Shown: positions 24,511-33,267 of the stretch, one piece after another
Position numbering within the stretch: the first letter of the stretch is position 1
How the letters are laid out: each line of letters begins with the position of its first letter
Source: Pseudomonadota bacterium
GTDB taxonomy: Bacteria > Pseudomonadota > Alphaproteobacteria > Caulobacterales > Caulobacteraceae
Length of the DNA: 64,000 bases
Assembly (NCBI GenBank): GCA_023390245.1
Contig: JAEWDF010000002.1
Coordinates: 38,421 to 102,420, forward strand
Direction of reading: 5' to 3'
The notes under the pieces: generated by a model
What the model saw: only the letters and a program-made list of their open reading frames with translations
Database searches by the model: none
Told to the model about the DNA's origin: nothing
Made by a program: the position numbers and the translations under genes

Positions 24511-25948
24511 GCCAGCCCTCGGGCGCATCGAATCCGTAATAGCCGCCGCCCCGCCGGAACCGCTCCAGCCGTTGAAGCTCCCGCGGATCGGCCTTGGCCC
24601 GCCAGGTCGAGACACCATTGGTCAGGTCGGCGGGCGTCAAAACGAGCGGCTCCCACACAGCTTCGCCCTGTACGTCGTGAAGAGTGTAGGTGACTGTGGG
24701 CGTGCCATCGGTCAGGTCGAAACGCATTAGACCGACGTTGACGCTGCGGGTCCAGGTGTCACGGACGCGCACCTCCGGCGCCTGGCGCGTGTTCTTGTTC
24801 GCAGGCATCTGGGCCAGAGGCGATGAGCAGAAATCGTAGATGTCGTATCCGCCCTGCTCGGAGCGCGGGATGCAGTTCAACTCGCCCATATGGCTGTCGC
24901 CCGAGATGCAGAAGACGCCACCGATGCCGTGATCGCGAATGAAGTCGAAAATCTCGTTGCGTTCAGTCAGATAGACGCCCCAGCTGTCGCCGCCGCTCTC
25001 GTTCTCAGCGCTGGAAAAGCCGCCGCCGGACACCAGCACCTTGAACGGCGCTTCCGATGCGGCCAGCTCGCGCTTCAACCAGGCCTTCTGACGCGACCCC
25101 AGCATGGTCTTGTTCGCGTCATCCGTCTTGTCCGTCGGATCGCGATGGTAGCGACCGTCCAGGAAGAAGAAGTCCACGCCGCCATACGACTGCTTGAAAT
25201 AGACCCCCGGATTGCCGGCTTCGCCATAGGCCGGGTTAGCCCACACACGGCGGAACACCGACAGAGAGGCGTCCTTGAACGGGCTGCGGCCGTCAGAGTC
25301 ATTATAGCCGAAGTCGTGATCGTCCCAGATCGCCAGTTGCGGCGTCGAACGCAGCAGCGGCTCCAGCCGCTGGACCACCCGGCCGCGGCCATACAGGTCC
25401 ATCAGCGCCGCCGGCTGGTCCGTGTCGCCATAGATGTTGTCACCCAGCCAGAAGAACAGGTCCGGCTCCAAACCCTTCACCGCGTTCCAGATCGGCTGAT
25501 CCGGGTCGTATTGGATGCGACAGCAGGAGCCGAAGGCGACGCGGAAGGCGGCGGGTCCGGCAGGTGCGGTGCGGGTCCGATAGGGGAAGAACTGGAACCG
25601 ATCCCCCTGGCCGTCATACTTGAGGCGATACCAGTAATCGGTGTCGGGCTTCAGGTTCTCGATCCGAAACACCAGACAGCAGTCCTGCGCAGTCTCCGCC
25701 ACCAGGGTCGGTCCCTGGATCACGGTGCTGAAGTCGCGATCCTCGGCGTATTCCAGGGTCACGGGAAAGGCCCCCGAAGCGCGCACCCAGACCGTGAAGT
25801 GACGCGGCCCCGGCGCACCGACCATCGGCCCCTGAAGCGCGCGGGGATAGCCCAGCGCCTGAGCCATCACGCGCGGAGCGGCCGCCATCAGCGCGGCCAG
25901 CGCGGTTCCGGCCAGAAAACGCCGACGCGCCGGCGATCGCATGCTCAT
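24476..25948 (-). CDS. phoD: PhoD-type alkaline phosphatase, Tat-exported
   Basis: 490 residues. A twin-arginine leader (ARRRFLAGTALAALM) targets it to the periplasm. An N-terminal immunoglobulin-like domain (residues about 35-130) precedes the metallophosphatase domain: FGSCCR (the Fe-binding cysteine), LGDNIYGD, WDDHDFGYND and SGDSHMGE, the calcium/iron PhoD pattern. It removes phosphate from mono- and diesters. It starts one base after the inositol monophosphatase gene and shares the operon with the antiporter, so it likely helps strip phosphate from inositol phosphates outside the cytoplasm (inference). Confidence 0.9.
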   Translation of the reverse strand: MSMRSPARRRFLAGTALAALMAAAPRVMAQALGYPRALQGPMVGAPGPRHFTVWVRASGAFPVTLEYAEDRDFSTVIQGPTLVAETAQDCCLVFRIENLKPDTDYWYRLKYDGQGDRFQFFPYRTRTAPAGPAAFRVAFGSCCRIQYDPDQPIWNAVKGLEPDLFFWLGDNIYGDTDQPAALMDLYGRGRVVQRLEPLLRSTPQLAIWDDHDFGYNDSDGRSPFKDASLSVFRRVWANPAYGEAGNPGVYFKQSYGGVDFFFLDGRYHRDPTDKTDDANKTMLGSRQKAWLKRELAASEAPFKVLVSGGGFSSAENESGGDSWGVYLTERNEIFDFIRDHGIGGVFCISGDSHMGELNCIPRSEQGGYDIYDFCSSPLAQMPANKNTRQAPEVRVRDTWTRSVNVGLMRFDLTDGTPTVTYTLHDVQGEAVWEPLVLTPADLTNGVSTWRAKADPRELQRLERFRRGGGYYGFDAPEGWPSRPYYDGAKR

Positions 25949-25949
25949 C

Positions 25950-26750
25950 TCAATCCCCCTTGGCGGCGTTCAGCTCATGAATGAGCGCGTCGTGGATCGC
26001 GCCATTGGTGGCGCAGACATGACCCGCGTGGATATCGATCGGTGCGCCGTCGACGCCGGTGACCTGCCCTCCGGCCTCTCGGACCAGAACGACGCCCGGC
26101 GCCATGTCCCAGGCGCTGGTGCAGCGCTCCCAATAGGAATCCCAGCGTCCCGCTGCGACCCAAGCCAGATCGACCGACGCCGCGCCCGTGCGGCGAATGC
26201 CAGCGACGCGCGGTGTCAGACGCGCCATCTCACGCGCGAACACCGGATGATCGGGCTTTCCATTGAAAGGAATGCCGCAGCCAAGCACCGCCTCCTCCAA
26301 GGTGGCGCGCGGGGAAACGAAGATGCGCCGACCGTTCAGCCAAGCCCCCTGCCCTTTCTCCGCGACATAGAGTTCGTTCAGCATGGGCAGGAATATGACC
26401 CCGCCGATCACGTCGCCATCTTGCGCCAAGGCGACGTTCACGCCCCACAGGGGCGTCCCGAACAGGAAGTTGGTGGTGCCGTCCAGCGGATCGACGATCC
26501 ATTGTCGCCCGCTGCGGTCGCCGCCTCGCGCGCCTCCCTCTTCTCCGAGAAAGCCGTAATCAGGCCGCGCCGCCGTCAGGATGCGGTGCGCCGTCTGCTC
26601 GGCCTCCTCATCGGCGATCGAGACCAGGTCGGCGGGGCCGGATTTGGCGCGCACCGTCAGGTCGGACAGTTGCGCGAAACGACACTCCAACCCGGCGGCG
26701 GCGGCCTTGGCCGCTTCGATCATGGTCTTAAGGTCGTCGGAAGGCGACAT
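25950..26750 (-). CDS. Inositol monophosphatase family protein, cytoplasmic
   Basis: 266 residues from the ATG at 26750 (GAGG 9 bases upstream); an ATG at 26768 overlapping the antiporter stop is an alternative. Metal-binding motifs of the family are complete: Glu70 in GEEGG, Asp87-Pro-Leu-Asp90-Gly-Thr in WIVDPLDGTTNF, and Asp215 in WDMAPG. There is no signal peptide. It should hydrolyse inositol monophosphate to inositol, although family members also use 3'-phosphoadenosine 5'-phosphate or fructose bisphosphate. Between an organophosphate antiporter and PhoD, and beside the iol genes, an inositol phosphate substrate is the best reading. Confidence 0.88.
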   Translation of the reverse strand: MSPSDDLKTMIEAAKAAAAGLECRFAQLSDLTVRAKSGPADLVSIADEEAEQTAHRILTAARPDYGFLGEEGGARGGDRSGRQWIVDPLDGTTNFLFGTPLWGVNVALAQDGDVIGGVIFLPMLNELYVAEKGQGAWLNGRRIFVSPRATLEEAVLGCGIPFNGKPDHPVFAREMARLTPRVAGIRRTGAASVDLAWVAAGRWDSYWERCTSAWDMAPGVVLVREAGGQVTGVDGAPIDIHAGHVCATNGAIHDALIHELNAAKGD

Positions 26751-26760
26751 CGGCGCGTCC

Positions 26761-28107
26761 TCAATCATGCAGCTTGGTCTTCCACAGGCTGGCCGCCAGC
26801 AGCATCGACACCACCGAGGCGCCGAGCCAGAACCAGATGGCGGGGCCGAAGTCATAGACCTTCATGCCGGCGACCTCAGTCATATGGCGTTCGATCAGGA
26901 AGCCGGACACCTGTTCCTGAATGGCGGCCCCGATGTAGCTGAAGATGCCGATCACCCCCATCGCGGCGCCCGCGACCCGCTTCGGCGCGATATCGACCGC
27001 GAAAAGGCCGCCGAGGGACGTGACAAGTCCGGTCAGTCCCATGCCGAACAGGAGCATGCCGATAATGATCACGGGCAGGGTGTTGGGGCCAAAGAAGAAG
27101 AGCAGCAGGCCGACGATCTCCAGCACCGCGAACAGCAGATTGGCCGGCGCCCGACGGGCGTTGAACACCTTGTCCGAGATCACGCCGAACAGGATGGCCC
27201 CGGCGATGCCCGCGATGGTCGAGATCATGAGAAGGCCGCCGGCGGCCGGCAGGGAATAACCACGCGCCTCCTGAAGATACAGCACTCCCCAGGAGTTGAT
27301 GGCGTATCGGGTCACATAGGTCGTGGCGCTGGCCAGACACAGAACCCAGATAGCCGGGATGCGCAGGATGCTGAGTTGAAGGCCAAGCACGGACTTGACG
27401 CCCGGCTTCGGAGCCTCGGCGTAATGATCCTTCTTCCAGTCCGCCACGGTCGGCAGGCCCAGGGTGCGCGGACGGTCCTGCACCAGCATCCAGGTTCCGA
27501 GGGCGGTCAGCACGCCGATCGCTCCAGGGCCCCAGAATCCCCACCGCCAGCCCAGAAAGGCCACCACGGTGGCGCCGATCAGGAAGGTCAGACCCTCGCC
27601 AATGGAATGCGCTGTGCTCCAGACGCCATAGGCGCGCCCGCGTTCGCGATTGGAGAACCAGCCCGTCATGGCCACCACGCCGCCGGGCGCGCCAAAGCTT
27701 TGGAACCAGCCGTTCAGACCCCAGATCAGGGCCGCCGCCCAGACGGCGGTGGTAAAGCCCATCAGCAGATTGCACACGGCCGTCGCCAGGAAGGCGAATC
27801 CGAGGAAGCGTCGCATGTTGGCGTGATCGGCCAGGAAGCCGTTCGTCAGCTTGCCGATCGCATAGGTGTAGAACAGGGCCGAACCGATCAGGCCCAGTTC
27901 CGTGGGCGTGAAGACATTGGCGTCCAGCAACGGCTTTTTCACCACCCCCAGCGCCAGGCGGCAGGTGTAGATCAGCCCATAGCCCAGGGTGATCGCCAGC
28001 ATCACCCGCACCCGATGGCGGCGATAGAGACGATCGATCTCCTTGGGATCGGTCAGTACCGGGCGGTCTTCTCCCGTGGCGAAGAAGCGAAGCAACGCAT
28101 TGGCCAT
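26761..28107 (-). CDS. MFS transporter, organophosphate:phosphate antiporter (GlpT/UhpC-like)
   Basis: 448 residues with 12 predicted membrane segments. The family is recognised from the N-terminal RHRVRVMLAITLGYGLIYTCR and GLIGSALFYTYAIGKLTNGFLAD, followed by LNGWFQSFGAPGG and GWFSNRERGRAYG. These are the GlpT/UhpT/UhpC substrate and signature regions, including the arginines that bind phosphate. Known relatives exchange glycerol 3-phosphate or hexose 6-phosphate for inorganic phosphate. It heads the operon antiporter-monophosphatase-PhoD with a perfect IolR-type palindrome 73 bp upstream. I infer that it carries an inositol phosphate; glycerol phosphate is the main alternative. Confidence 0.88.
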   Translation of the reverse strand: MANALLRFFATGEDRPVLTDPKEIDRLYRRHRVRVMLAITLGYGLIYTCRLALGVVKKPLLDANVFTPTELGLIGSALFYTYAIGKLTNGFLADHANMRRFLGFAFLATAVCNLLMGFTTAVWAAALIWGLNGWFQSFGAPGGVVAMTGWFSNRERGRAYGVWSTAHSIGEGLTFLIGATVVAFLGWRWGFWGPGAIGVLTALGTWMLVQDRPRTLGLPTVADWKKDHYAEAPKPGVKSVLGLQLSILRIPAIWVLCLASATTYVTRYAINSWGVLYLQEARGYSLPAAGGLLMISTIAGIAGAILFGVISDKVFNARRAPANLLFAVLEIVGLLLFFFGPNTLPVIIIGMLLFGMGLTGLVTSLGGLFAVDIAPKRVAGAAMGVIGIFSYIGAAIQEQVSGFLIERHMTEVAGMKVYDFGPAIWFWLGASVVSMLLAASLWKTKLHD

Positions 28108-28179
28108 CGTGGCCTCCCCATGTGGGGCCGGGATCGACGTCCCGGCCTCTCTTGCTTCAGCCTACGAAAATCCCGCACA

Positions 28180-28201
28180 GAATGGAAGGATAATTCCATT
28201 C
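28180..28201. promoter_or_regulatory. Perfect GGAA-N6-TTCC palindrome, candidate IolR operator
   Basis: GAATGGAA (28180-28187) and TTCCATTC (28194-28201) are perfect inverted repeats with a 6-bp spacer, giving GGAA-N6-TTCC at the core. That is the site type I recall for the RpiR-family IolR of rhizobia. It lies between the iolA stop and the antiporter start and therefore places the antiporter-monophosphatase-PhoD operon in the inositol regulon. Confidence 0.7.
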
Positions 28202-29700
28202 TACGCCATAGTTGGAATAACAAAACTCTGATCCGCCACGGCCCCGCCTCGCGGCCAGCGCTGGGTCACGATCTTGGTGCGGGTGTAGAAGCGCACGCCG
28301 TCCATGCCGTACTGGTTCAGATCGCCAAAACCCGATCGCTTCCAGCCGCCGAAGGAGTGATAGGCGACCGGCACGGGAATGGGCACGTTGACCCCGACCA
28401 TGCCGACCTCCACCTGTTCGGCGAACTCCCGCGCCGCATCGCCGTTGCGGGTGAAGATCGACACGCCGTTTCCGTACTGGTGCCGGCTGGGCAGCGCCAA
28501 AGCCTCCTCGAAGGTGGCGGCGCGAACGATTTGAAGGACCGGTCCGAAGATTTCGTCCTGATAGGTCTTCATATCCGGCGTCACCCGGTCGAACAGGGTC
28601 GGCGCCAGGAAGAAGCCGTGCTCGTGTCCTTGCAGGGAAAAGCCTCGTCCGTCCCTGACCAACTCGGCGCCCTCATCCACCCCCATCTGGATGTAGTTTT
28701 CGATCCGCGCCTTGTGGGCGGCCGACACCACCGGACCATAGTGGGCGTCAGGGTCAGTCGAGACGCCGACGCGCAGGCCTTCGATTGCCGGCAACAGCTT
28801 TTCCCGCAGACGCTCGGCCGTCTCGTCCCCCACGGGGACGACCACGGGCAACGCCATGCAGCGCTCTCCGGCGGATCCATAGGCGGCGCCAATCAGGTCC
28901 GCGACCGTCTGGTCGAGGTCGGCATCGGGGAGGACGATGCCGTGGTTCTTGGCGCCGCCCATGGCCTGGACGCGCTTGCCGTGCTGCGCGCCAAGAGCAT
29001 AGACCGACTGGGCGATGTCGGACGAACCGACGAAACTGACGGCCTTTACGGTCGGGTGACGAAGCAGGCCTTCGACGATCTCCTTGTCGCCCTGAACGAC
29101 GTTCAGGATTCCCGCCGGGGCGCCCGCCTCCATCATCAGTTCGGCCAGCCGCACGGGCACGGAGGGATCGCGCTCGGACGGCTTCAGGATGAAGGCGTTG
29201 CCCGCTGCGATGGCGGGGCCGAACATCCACATCGGGATCATGGCCGGAAAGTTGAACGGCGTGATCCCCGCCACCACCCCCAGCGGCTGGCGCGCCGAAT
29301 AGACGTCAATGCCGGGCCCTGCGCCCTGGGTGAACTCACCCTTCAGCGCGTGCGGGATTCCGCAAGCGAACTCGATCACTTCCAGACCGCGCTGGATGTC
29401 GCCCCTGGCGTCGGCGACGACCTTGCCATGCTCGCTGGACAGCAGGCGCGCCAGTTCATCCATGTGGACCTCAAGCAGGCGCTTGAACTCGAACATGACG
29501 CGCGCGCGCCGCTGAGGATTCACTGTAGCCCATCCCTTCTGGGCTACGGCGGCGTTCTCCACGGCCTGGTCCATTTCGGCCAGCGAGGCGAGTTGGACGC
29601 GCGCCTGCACTTCACCAGTGTTGGGATCGAAGACATCGCCGAAGCGGCCGGAAGTGCCGACGACCGAACGGCCGCCGATGAAATGTCCAATATTGCGCAT
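28201..29700 (-). CDS. iolA: (Methyl)malonate-semialdehyde dehydrogenase (acylating)
   Basis: 499 residues from the ATG at 29700, the usual length of MmsA/IolA; the open frame continues upstream without a better start. It has ITPFNFPAMIPMWMFGPAIA, the oxyanion Asn150, GSSDIAQ, and the catalytic Cys281 in GERCMALPV. CoA-acylating members lack the usual general-base glutamate, consistent with AMGGAKNHGIV here. It turns malonate semialdehyde into acetyl-CoA and CO2, the last step of inositol breakdown. It is the last gene of iolC-D-E-B-A. No clear ribosome-binding site is visible, and 26 bp separate it from iolB. Confidence 0.94.
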   Translation of the reverse strand: MRNIGHFIGGRSVVGTSGRFGDVFDPNTGEVQARVQLASLAEMDQAVENAAVAQKGWATVNPQRRARVMFEFKRLLEVHMDELARLLSSEHGKVVADARGDIQRGLEVIEFACGIPHALKGEFTQGAGPGIDVYSARQPLGVVAGITPFNFPAMIPMWMFGPAIAAGNAFILKPSERDPSVPVRLAELMMEAGAPAGILNVVQGDKEIVEGLLRHPTVKAVSFVGSSDIAQSVYALGAQHGKRVQAMGGAKNHGIVLPDADLDQTVADLIGAAYGSAGERCMALPVVVPVGDETAERLREKLLPAIEGLRVGVSTDPDAHYGPVVSAAHKARIENYIQMGVDEGAELVRDGRGFSLQGHEHGFFLAPTLFDRVTPDMKTYQDEIFGPVLQIVRAATFEEALALPSRHQYGNGVSIFTRNGDAAREFAEQVEVGMVGVNVPIPVPVAYHSFGGWKRSGFGDLNQYGMDGVRFYTRTKIVTQRWPRGGAVADQSFVIPTMA

Positions 29701-29726
29701 GTCGAGAATCCGAAGTTGGGGAGGCG

Positions 29727-30536
29727 TCAGGAGGCGGACTTCACGATCCATTCGTGAGCGGGATCGTTGCGGAAGATCCATTTTCGCTGGGGCCCGGCCA
29801 TCACGTTCAGGTAGTAGACGTCGTAGCCGTGGGGTGCGCCGACAGGGTGATAGCCTCGGGGCACCATGACCACATCGCCATCCTCCACCGCGACGGTCTC
29901 ATCCAGCGTACGGTCGTCCGTGTAGACACGCTGGACCGCGAATCCCTGCGGCGGGTCGATGCGGTGATAGTAGGTTTCCTCAAGCAGGGTCTCTTCCGTC
30001 GGCGTGGCCGTATCGTGCTTGTGCGGCGGATAGCTGGACCAGTGACCGCCTGGCGTGATCACCTCGACCACCAGCAGACCTTCAGCCGGCTCGGTCTCCG
30101 GCAGGATGTTGCGGACATAGCGGGTATTGGTCCCGATACCGCGCACTTCCTGACTCATCGACGAGGCCGGGATGCGACGCGGCTCCCCTCGCCCCTGCCC
30201 CGGCGCGCTGCACACCGCCAGTTCGACCGGCGAACGGGCCGTCACCGCATAGGCGACGCCTGCGGGAACGTAGACGGCGCCCGGCGCGCGTGTCTCGAAG
30301 GGGCTGGAACGCCCGCCGACACCTTCATAGACCTGATCTCCGGCCGTCACGTCGGCCAGGCCGGTGACGATGACGAGACAGACCTCTCGCCCCGCCTCGC
30401 CGCCCGCATAGGCCTGCCCCTCGGCCAGACGCACGACGCGAAAGCCGACATGCTCCCAGCCCGCGCTGTCGGGCGTGACATCCAGAACCACCCCGTCGGC
30501 GTCCGGCGCCTGGGGACGAACGCGAAGCTGAGGCAT
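29727..30536 (-). CDS. iolB: 5-deoxy-glucuronate isomerase
   Basis: 269 residues, bicupin fold of the IolB family. Diagnostic stretches are GWEHVGFRVVRLAEGQ, FETRAPGAVYVPAG, GGHWSSYPPHKHDT (metal-binding histidines) and PRGYHPVGAPHGYDVYYLNVMAG. It converts 5-deoxy-D-glucuronate to 2-deoxy-5-keto-D-gluconate. Its ATG overlaps the iolE stop by one base (TGATG), which indicates translational coupling in the operon. Confidence 0.95.
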   Translation of the reverse strand: MPQLRVRPQAPDADGVVLDVTPDSAGWEHVGFRVVRLAEGQAYAGGEAGREVCLVIVTGLADVTAGDQVYEGVGGRSSPFETRAPGAVYVPAGVAYAVTARSPVELAVCSAPGQGRGEPRRIPASSMSQEVRGIGTNTRYVRNILPETEPAEGLLVVEVITPGGHWSSYPPHKHDTATPTEETLLEETYYHRIDPPQGFAVQRVYTDDRTLDETVAVEDGDVVMVPRGYHPVGAPHGYDVYYLNVMAGPQRKWIFRNDPAHEWIVKSAS

Positions 30537-31426
30537 CAGACCAGCCCCGCTTCGGCAGCCCGCGCCTTGAGCGTGCGCAGGCCCAGGTCGGCATAGGTCT
30601 TGGGATCAGCCAGGGCGGGATCCTGCTCGGCCTCGATCACAATCCAGCCGGAGTAGTCGATCCTCTTCAAGGCGGTCATGACCTCGGCGAAGTCGATGCC
30701 GCCATCGCCGGGAACGGTGAACATCCCGGCCAGCACGCCGTCGAGGAAGCTCGCCCCGCCCTTCTTGATCTTCACGAAGGTTTCCCAGCGAACGTCCTTG
30801 CAATGCACATGCGCCACCCGCTCTGGATGGTCGCGGATCAAGGCCAGGGCGTTCAGACCGCCCAGTGCGGCATGTCCCATGTCCACGGTGAACCCAACAG
30901 AAGGCCCGGTGGCGGCGATGAAGGCGTCGACGTCGGCCTGCCCCTCCACCACGGTCCCCAGGTGATGGTGGTAGGCGAACTTCAGGCCCTGCGCGGCCAC
31001 ATAGTCGGCGACAGCGGTCATGCGCGCGCCAAATGTCTTCCAGTCGCCGGCGGCCAGTCGCGGCGTGTCCGCCAAAGGGGTAGCGCGCGCGCCGTGGACC
31101 GCGTTCGAGGTCTCCGCGAAGACGAACACGGTCGATCCCAGCGCCTTCAGCAACGCCAGATGATCCTGCAAGGCCGCGATCTCGGCGTCGGCGTCCTGAA
31201 CCAGCAGAGAACCGGAGTACCAGCCGCCGATCAGATCAAGGCCATAGCCGCCAAGAAGCATCTTCAACGCCGCAGGCTCCCGGGGGAAACGCCCGCCCAG
31301 CTCCACGCCTTCAAAGCCGACGTCCCGGATCTCCGACAAGATGGAGTCCAGCGGCGTATCGCCGCCCAGTTCCGGCATGTCGTCGTTGCTCCATGCGATC
31401 GGGCTCACGCCCCAGCGGATGGTCAT
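30536..31426 (-). CDS. iolE: myo-Inosose-2 dehydratase
   Basis: 296 residues from the ATG at 31426, which overlaps the iolD stop (ATGA). It is a TIM barrel with the IolE signature IRWGVSPIAWSNDDMPELGG, then KFAYHHHLGTVVE, GFTVDMGHAALGG and HCKDV, which provide the metal ligands. It dehydrates 2-keto-myo-inositol to 3D-(3,5/4)-trihydroxycyclohexane-1,2-dione. The internal position between iolD and iolB is the usual rhizobial and caulobacterial order. Confidence 0.95.
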   Translation of the reverse strand: MTIRWGVSPIAWSNDDMPELGGDTPLDSILSEIRDVGFEGVELGGRFPREPAALKMLLGGYGLDLIGGWYSGSLLVQDADAEIAALQDHLALLKALGSTVFVFAETSNAVHGARATPLADTPRLAAGDWKTFGARMTAVADYVAAQGLKFAYHHHLGTVVEGQADVDAFIAATGPSVGFTVDMGHAALGGLNALALIRDHPERVAHVHCKDVRWETFVKIKKGGASFLDGVLAGMFTVPGDGGIDFAEVMTALKRIDYSGWIVIEAEQDPALADPKTYADLGLRTLKARAAEAGLV

Positions 31427-33267
31427 GACAGGTCTCGCTTCATTCTGACTTGGTTTTCGTAGTCGCGCCGTGCGGCGCCGACCTGAGGTCGTTCGGACAC
31501 TTCGGGCACAGCGACATCCCACCACCAGCCGCCAGCCTCGGTGGTCTTGAGCGGGTCGGTGTCGATGACCACGACATAGGGGCCTGCGGCGGCGCGGGCG
31601 CGGGTCAGCGCCTGAGACAGTTCCCCGATGTTCGCGACATGCTCTGCTTGCGCGCCCAGACTGCGGGCGTGGGCGGCGAAATCGATATCGGGCAGCAGCT
31701 CATGACGAGCATCCGCCAGAAGGTTGTTGAACCCTGGCGATCCCGTCGCCTGCTGCAGGCGGTTGATGCAGCCATAGCCACGATTATCGAGCAGCACGAC
31801 GATGAGCTTCAGCCCCATCATCGCCGCTGCGGCCAATTCGGAGTTGAGCATCAGATAGCTGCCGTCACCGACCATGACGACGACCTCCCGCTCGGGCTCG
31901 GCCATGCGGACGCCAAGACCGCCGGCGATCTCGTACCCCATGCACGAATAGCCGTACTCCAGATGGTAGCCGCCGGGCCGATTGGTCCGCCACAGCTTGT
32001 GGAGCTCTCCCGGCAGCCCGCCCGCGGCGCAGACCACGACAGCGTCGGGCGACATCGTCGCCTGGACTGCGCCGATGACCTGGGCGTCGGAAGGCTGGAT
32101 CTGGCCGGGATCGCTGGCCACAACAGCGTCGACGGCGGCGTTCCATTCGCCGACCGCCCCGGAATGCGAATCCGCATTCGGCGCGCGCCATTCCGAAAGC
32201 GCCTCGATCAGGCGTTCGAGCGTGACGCGGGCGTCGCCCACCACAGGCTCCGCGTCCTGCTTTGCCGCGTCGAACGCCTGGACATTGACCTGGAACAGCC
32301 GGCGCCCGGCGAACAGGCTGCGCGACCCCGTGGTGAAATCCTGCAGACGGGTCCCGACGCCAACGACCAGGTCGGCCGCATTGGCGGCGGCGTTCGCCGC
32401 GCTGGAGCCTGTCACGCCGATCGACCCCAGCGCCTGGGGATGATCCCAGGCCAGGCTGCCCTTGCCGGCCTGGGTTTCCGCCACGGGAATTCCCGTCGCC
32501 TCGACCAGCGCGGCCAGCGCCGCCTCCGCCTGGCTATATAGAACGCCGCCGCCCGCAACGATCAGCGGGGCCTTCGCGGCCCGCAACGCGTCAACCAGTC
32601 GATCCAGTTCGACCGCATCGGGCGCGGGACGGCGCACCCGCCAAACTCGGCGCTCGAAGAAGTCCGTGGGATAGTCGAACGCCTCGGCCTGCACGTCCTG
32701 GCAGAAGGCCAGCGTCACCGGTCCGCAGGCCGCCGGGTCCAGCAGGACGGCCATCGCCTTCGGCAGGGCGTCCAGCAACTGCTCCGGCCGCAGGATGCGA
32801 TCGAAATAGCGGGACACGGGCCGGAAACAGTCGTTGGCGCTGACCGTCGCGTCGCCGAAATCCTCGACCTGCTGCAACACCGGGTCCGGTCGGCGGCTGG
32901 CGTAGACATCGCCCGGAAGAAACAGAACCGGCAGACGGTTCACGTGGGCCAGGGCGGCTGCGGTGACCATATTGGTCGCGCCAGGTCCGATCGAACTTGT
33001 GCAGATCATCGCTCGACGGCGACGCATCTGCTTGGCGTAGGCGATCGCGGCATGGGCCATGCCCTGCTCATTGTGCGCACGCCAGGTCGGCATGACGTCG
33101 CGATGAGCGTGCAGCGCCTCGCCAAGGCCGGCGACATTGCCGTGCCCGAAGATGGCCCAGCATCCCGCGAAATAAGGAAGCTCGACGCCATCGACGTCCA
33201 CATGCTGGGCGGCCAGCCAGCGGATGGCGGCTTGGGCGGCGGTCAAACGCACGAGACTCACGATCAC
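31423..33267 (-). CDS. iolD: 3D-(3,5/4)-trihydroxycyclohexane-1,2-dione hydrolase (ThDP-dependent)
   Basis: 614 residues. The start is GTG at 33267, overlapping the iolC stop (GTGA). It has the three ThDP-enzyme domains: Glu67 in HNEQGMAHAA activates the cofactor, the central domain includes LIVAGGGVLYS, and the C-terminal domain binds ThDP-magnesium (VGDGSYLMLNSEL to NRGYGCINRLQ). It opens the ring of the dione to 5-deoxy-glucuronate, the committed ring-cleavage step. Confidence 0.95.
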   Translation of the reverse strand: MIVSLVRLTAAQAAIRWLAAQHVDVDGVELPYFAGCWAIFGHGNVAGLGEALHAHRDVMPTWRAHNEQGMAHAAIAYAKQMRRRRAMICTSSIGPGATNMVTAAALAHVNRLPVLFLPGDVYASRRPDPVLQQVEDFGDATVSANDCFRPVSRYFDRILRPEQLLDALPKAMAVLLDPAACGPVTLAFCQDVQAEAFDYPTDFFERRVWRVRRPAPDAVELDRLVDALRAAKAPLIVAGGGVLYSQAEAALAALVEATGIPVAETQAGKGSLAWDHPQALGSIGVTGSSAANAAANAADLVVGVGTRLQDFTTGSRSLFAGRRLFQVNVQAFDAAKQDAEPVVGDARVTLERLIEALSEWRAPNADSHSGAVGEWNAAVDAVVASDPGQIQPSDAQVIGAVQATMSPDAVVVCAAGGLPGELHKLWRTNRPGGYHLEYGYSCMGYEIAGGLGVRMAEPEREVVVMVGDGSYLMLNSELAAAAMMGLKLIVVLLDNRGYGCINRLQQATGSPGFNNLLADARHELLPDIDFAAHARSLGAQAEHVANIGELSQALTRARAAAGPYVVVIDTDPLKTTEAGGWWWDVAVPEVSERPQVGAARRDYENQVRMKRDLS

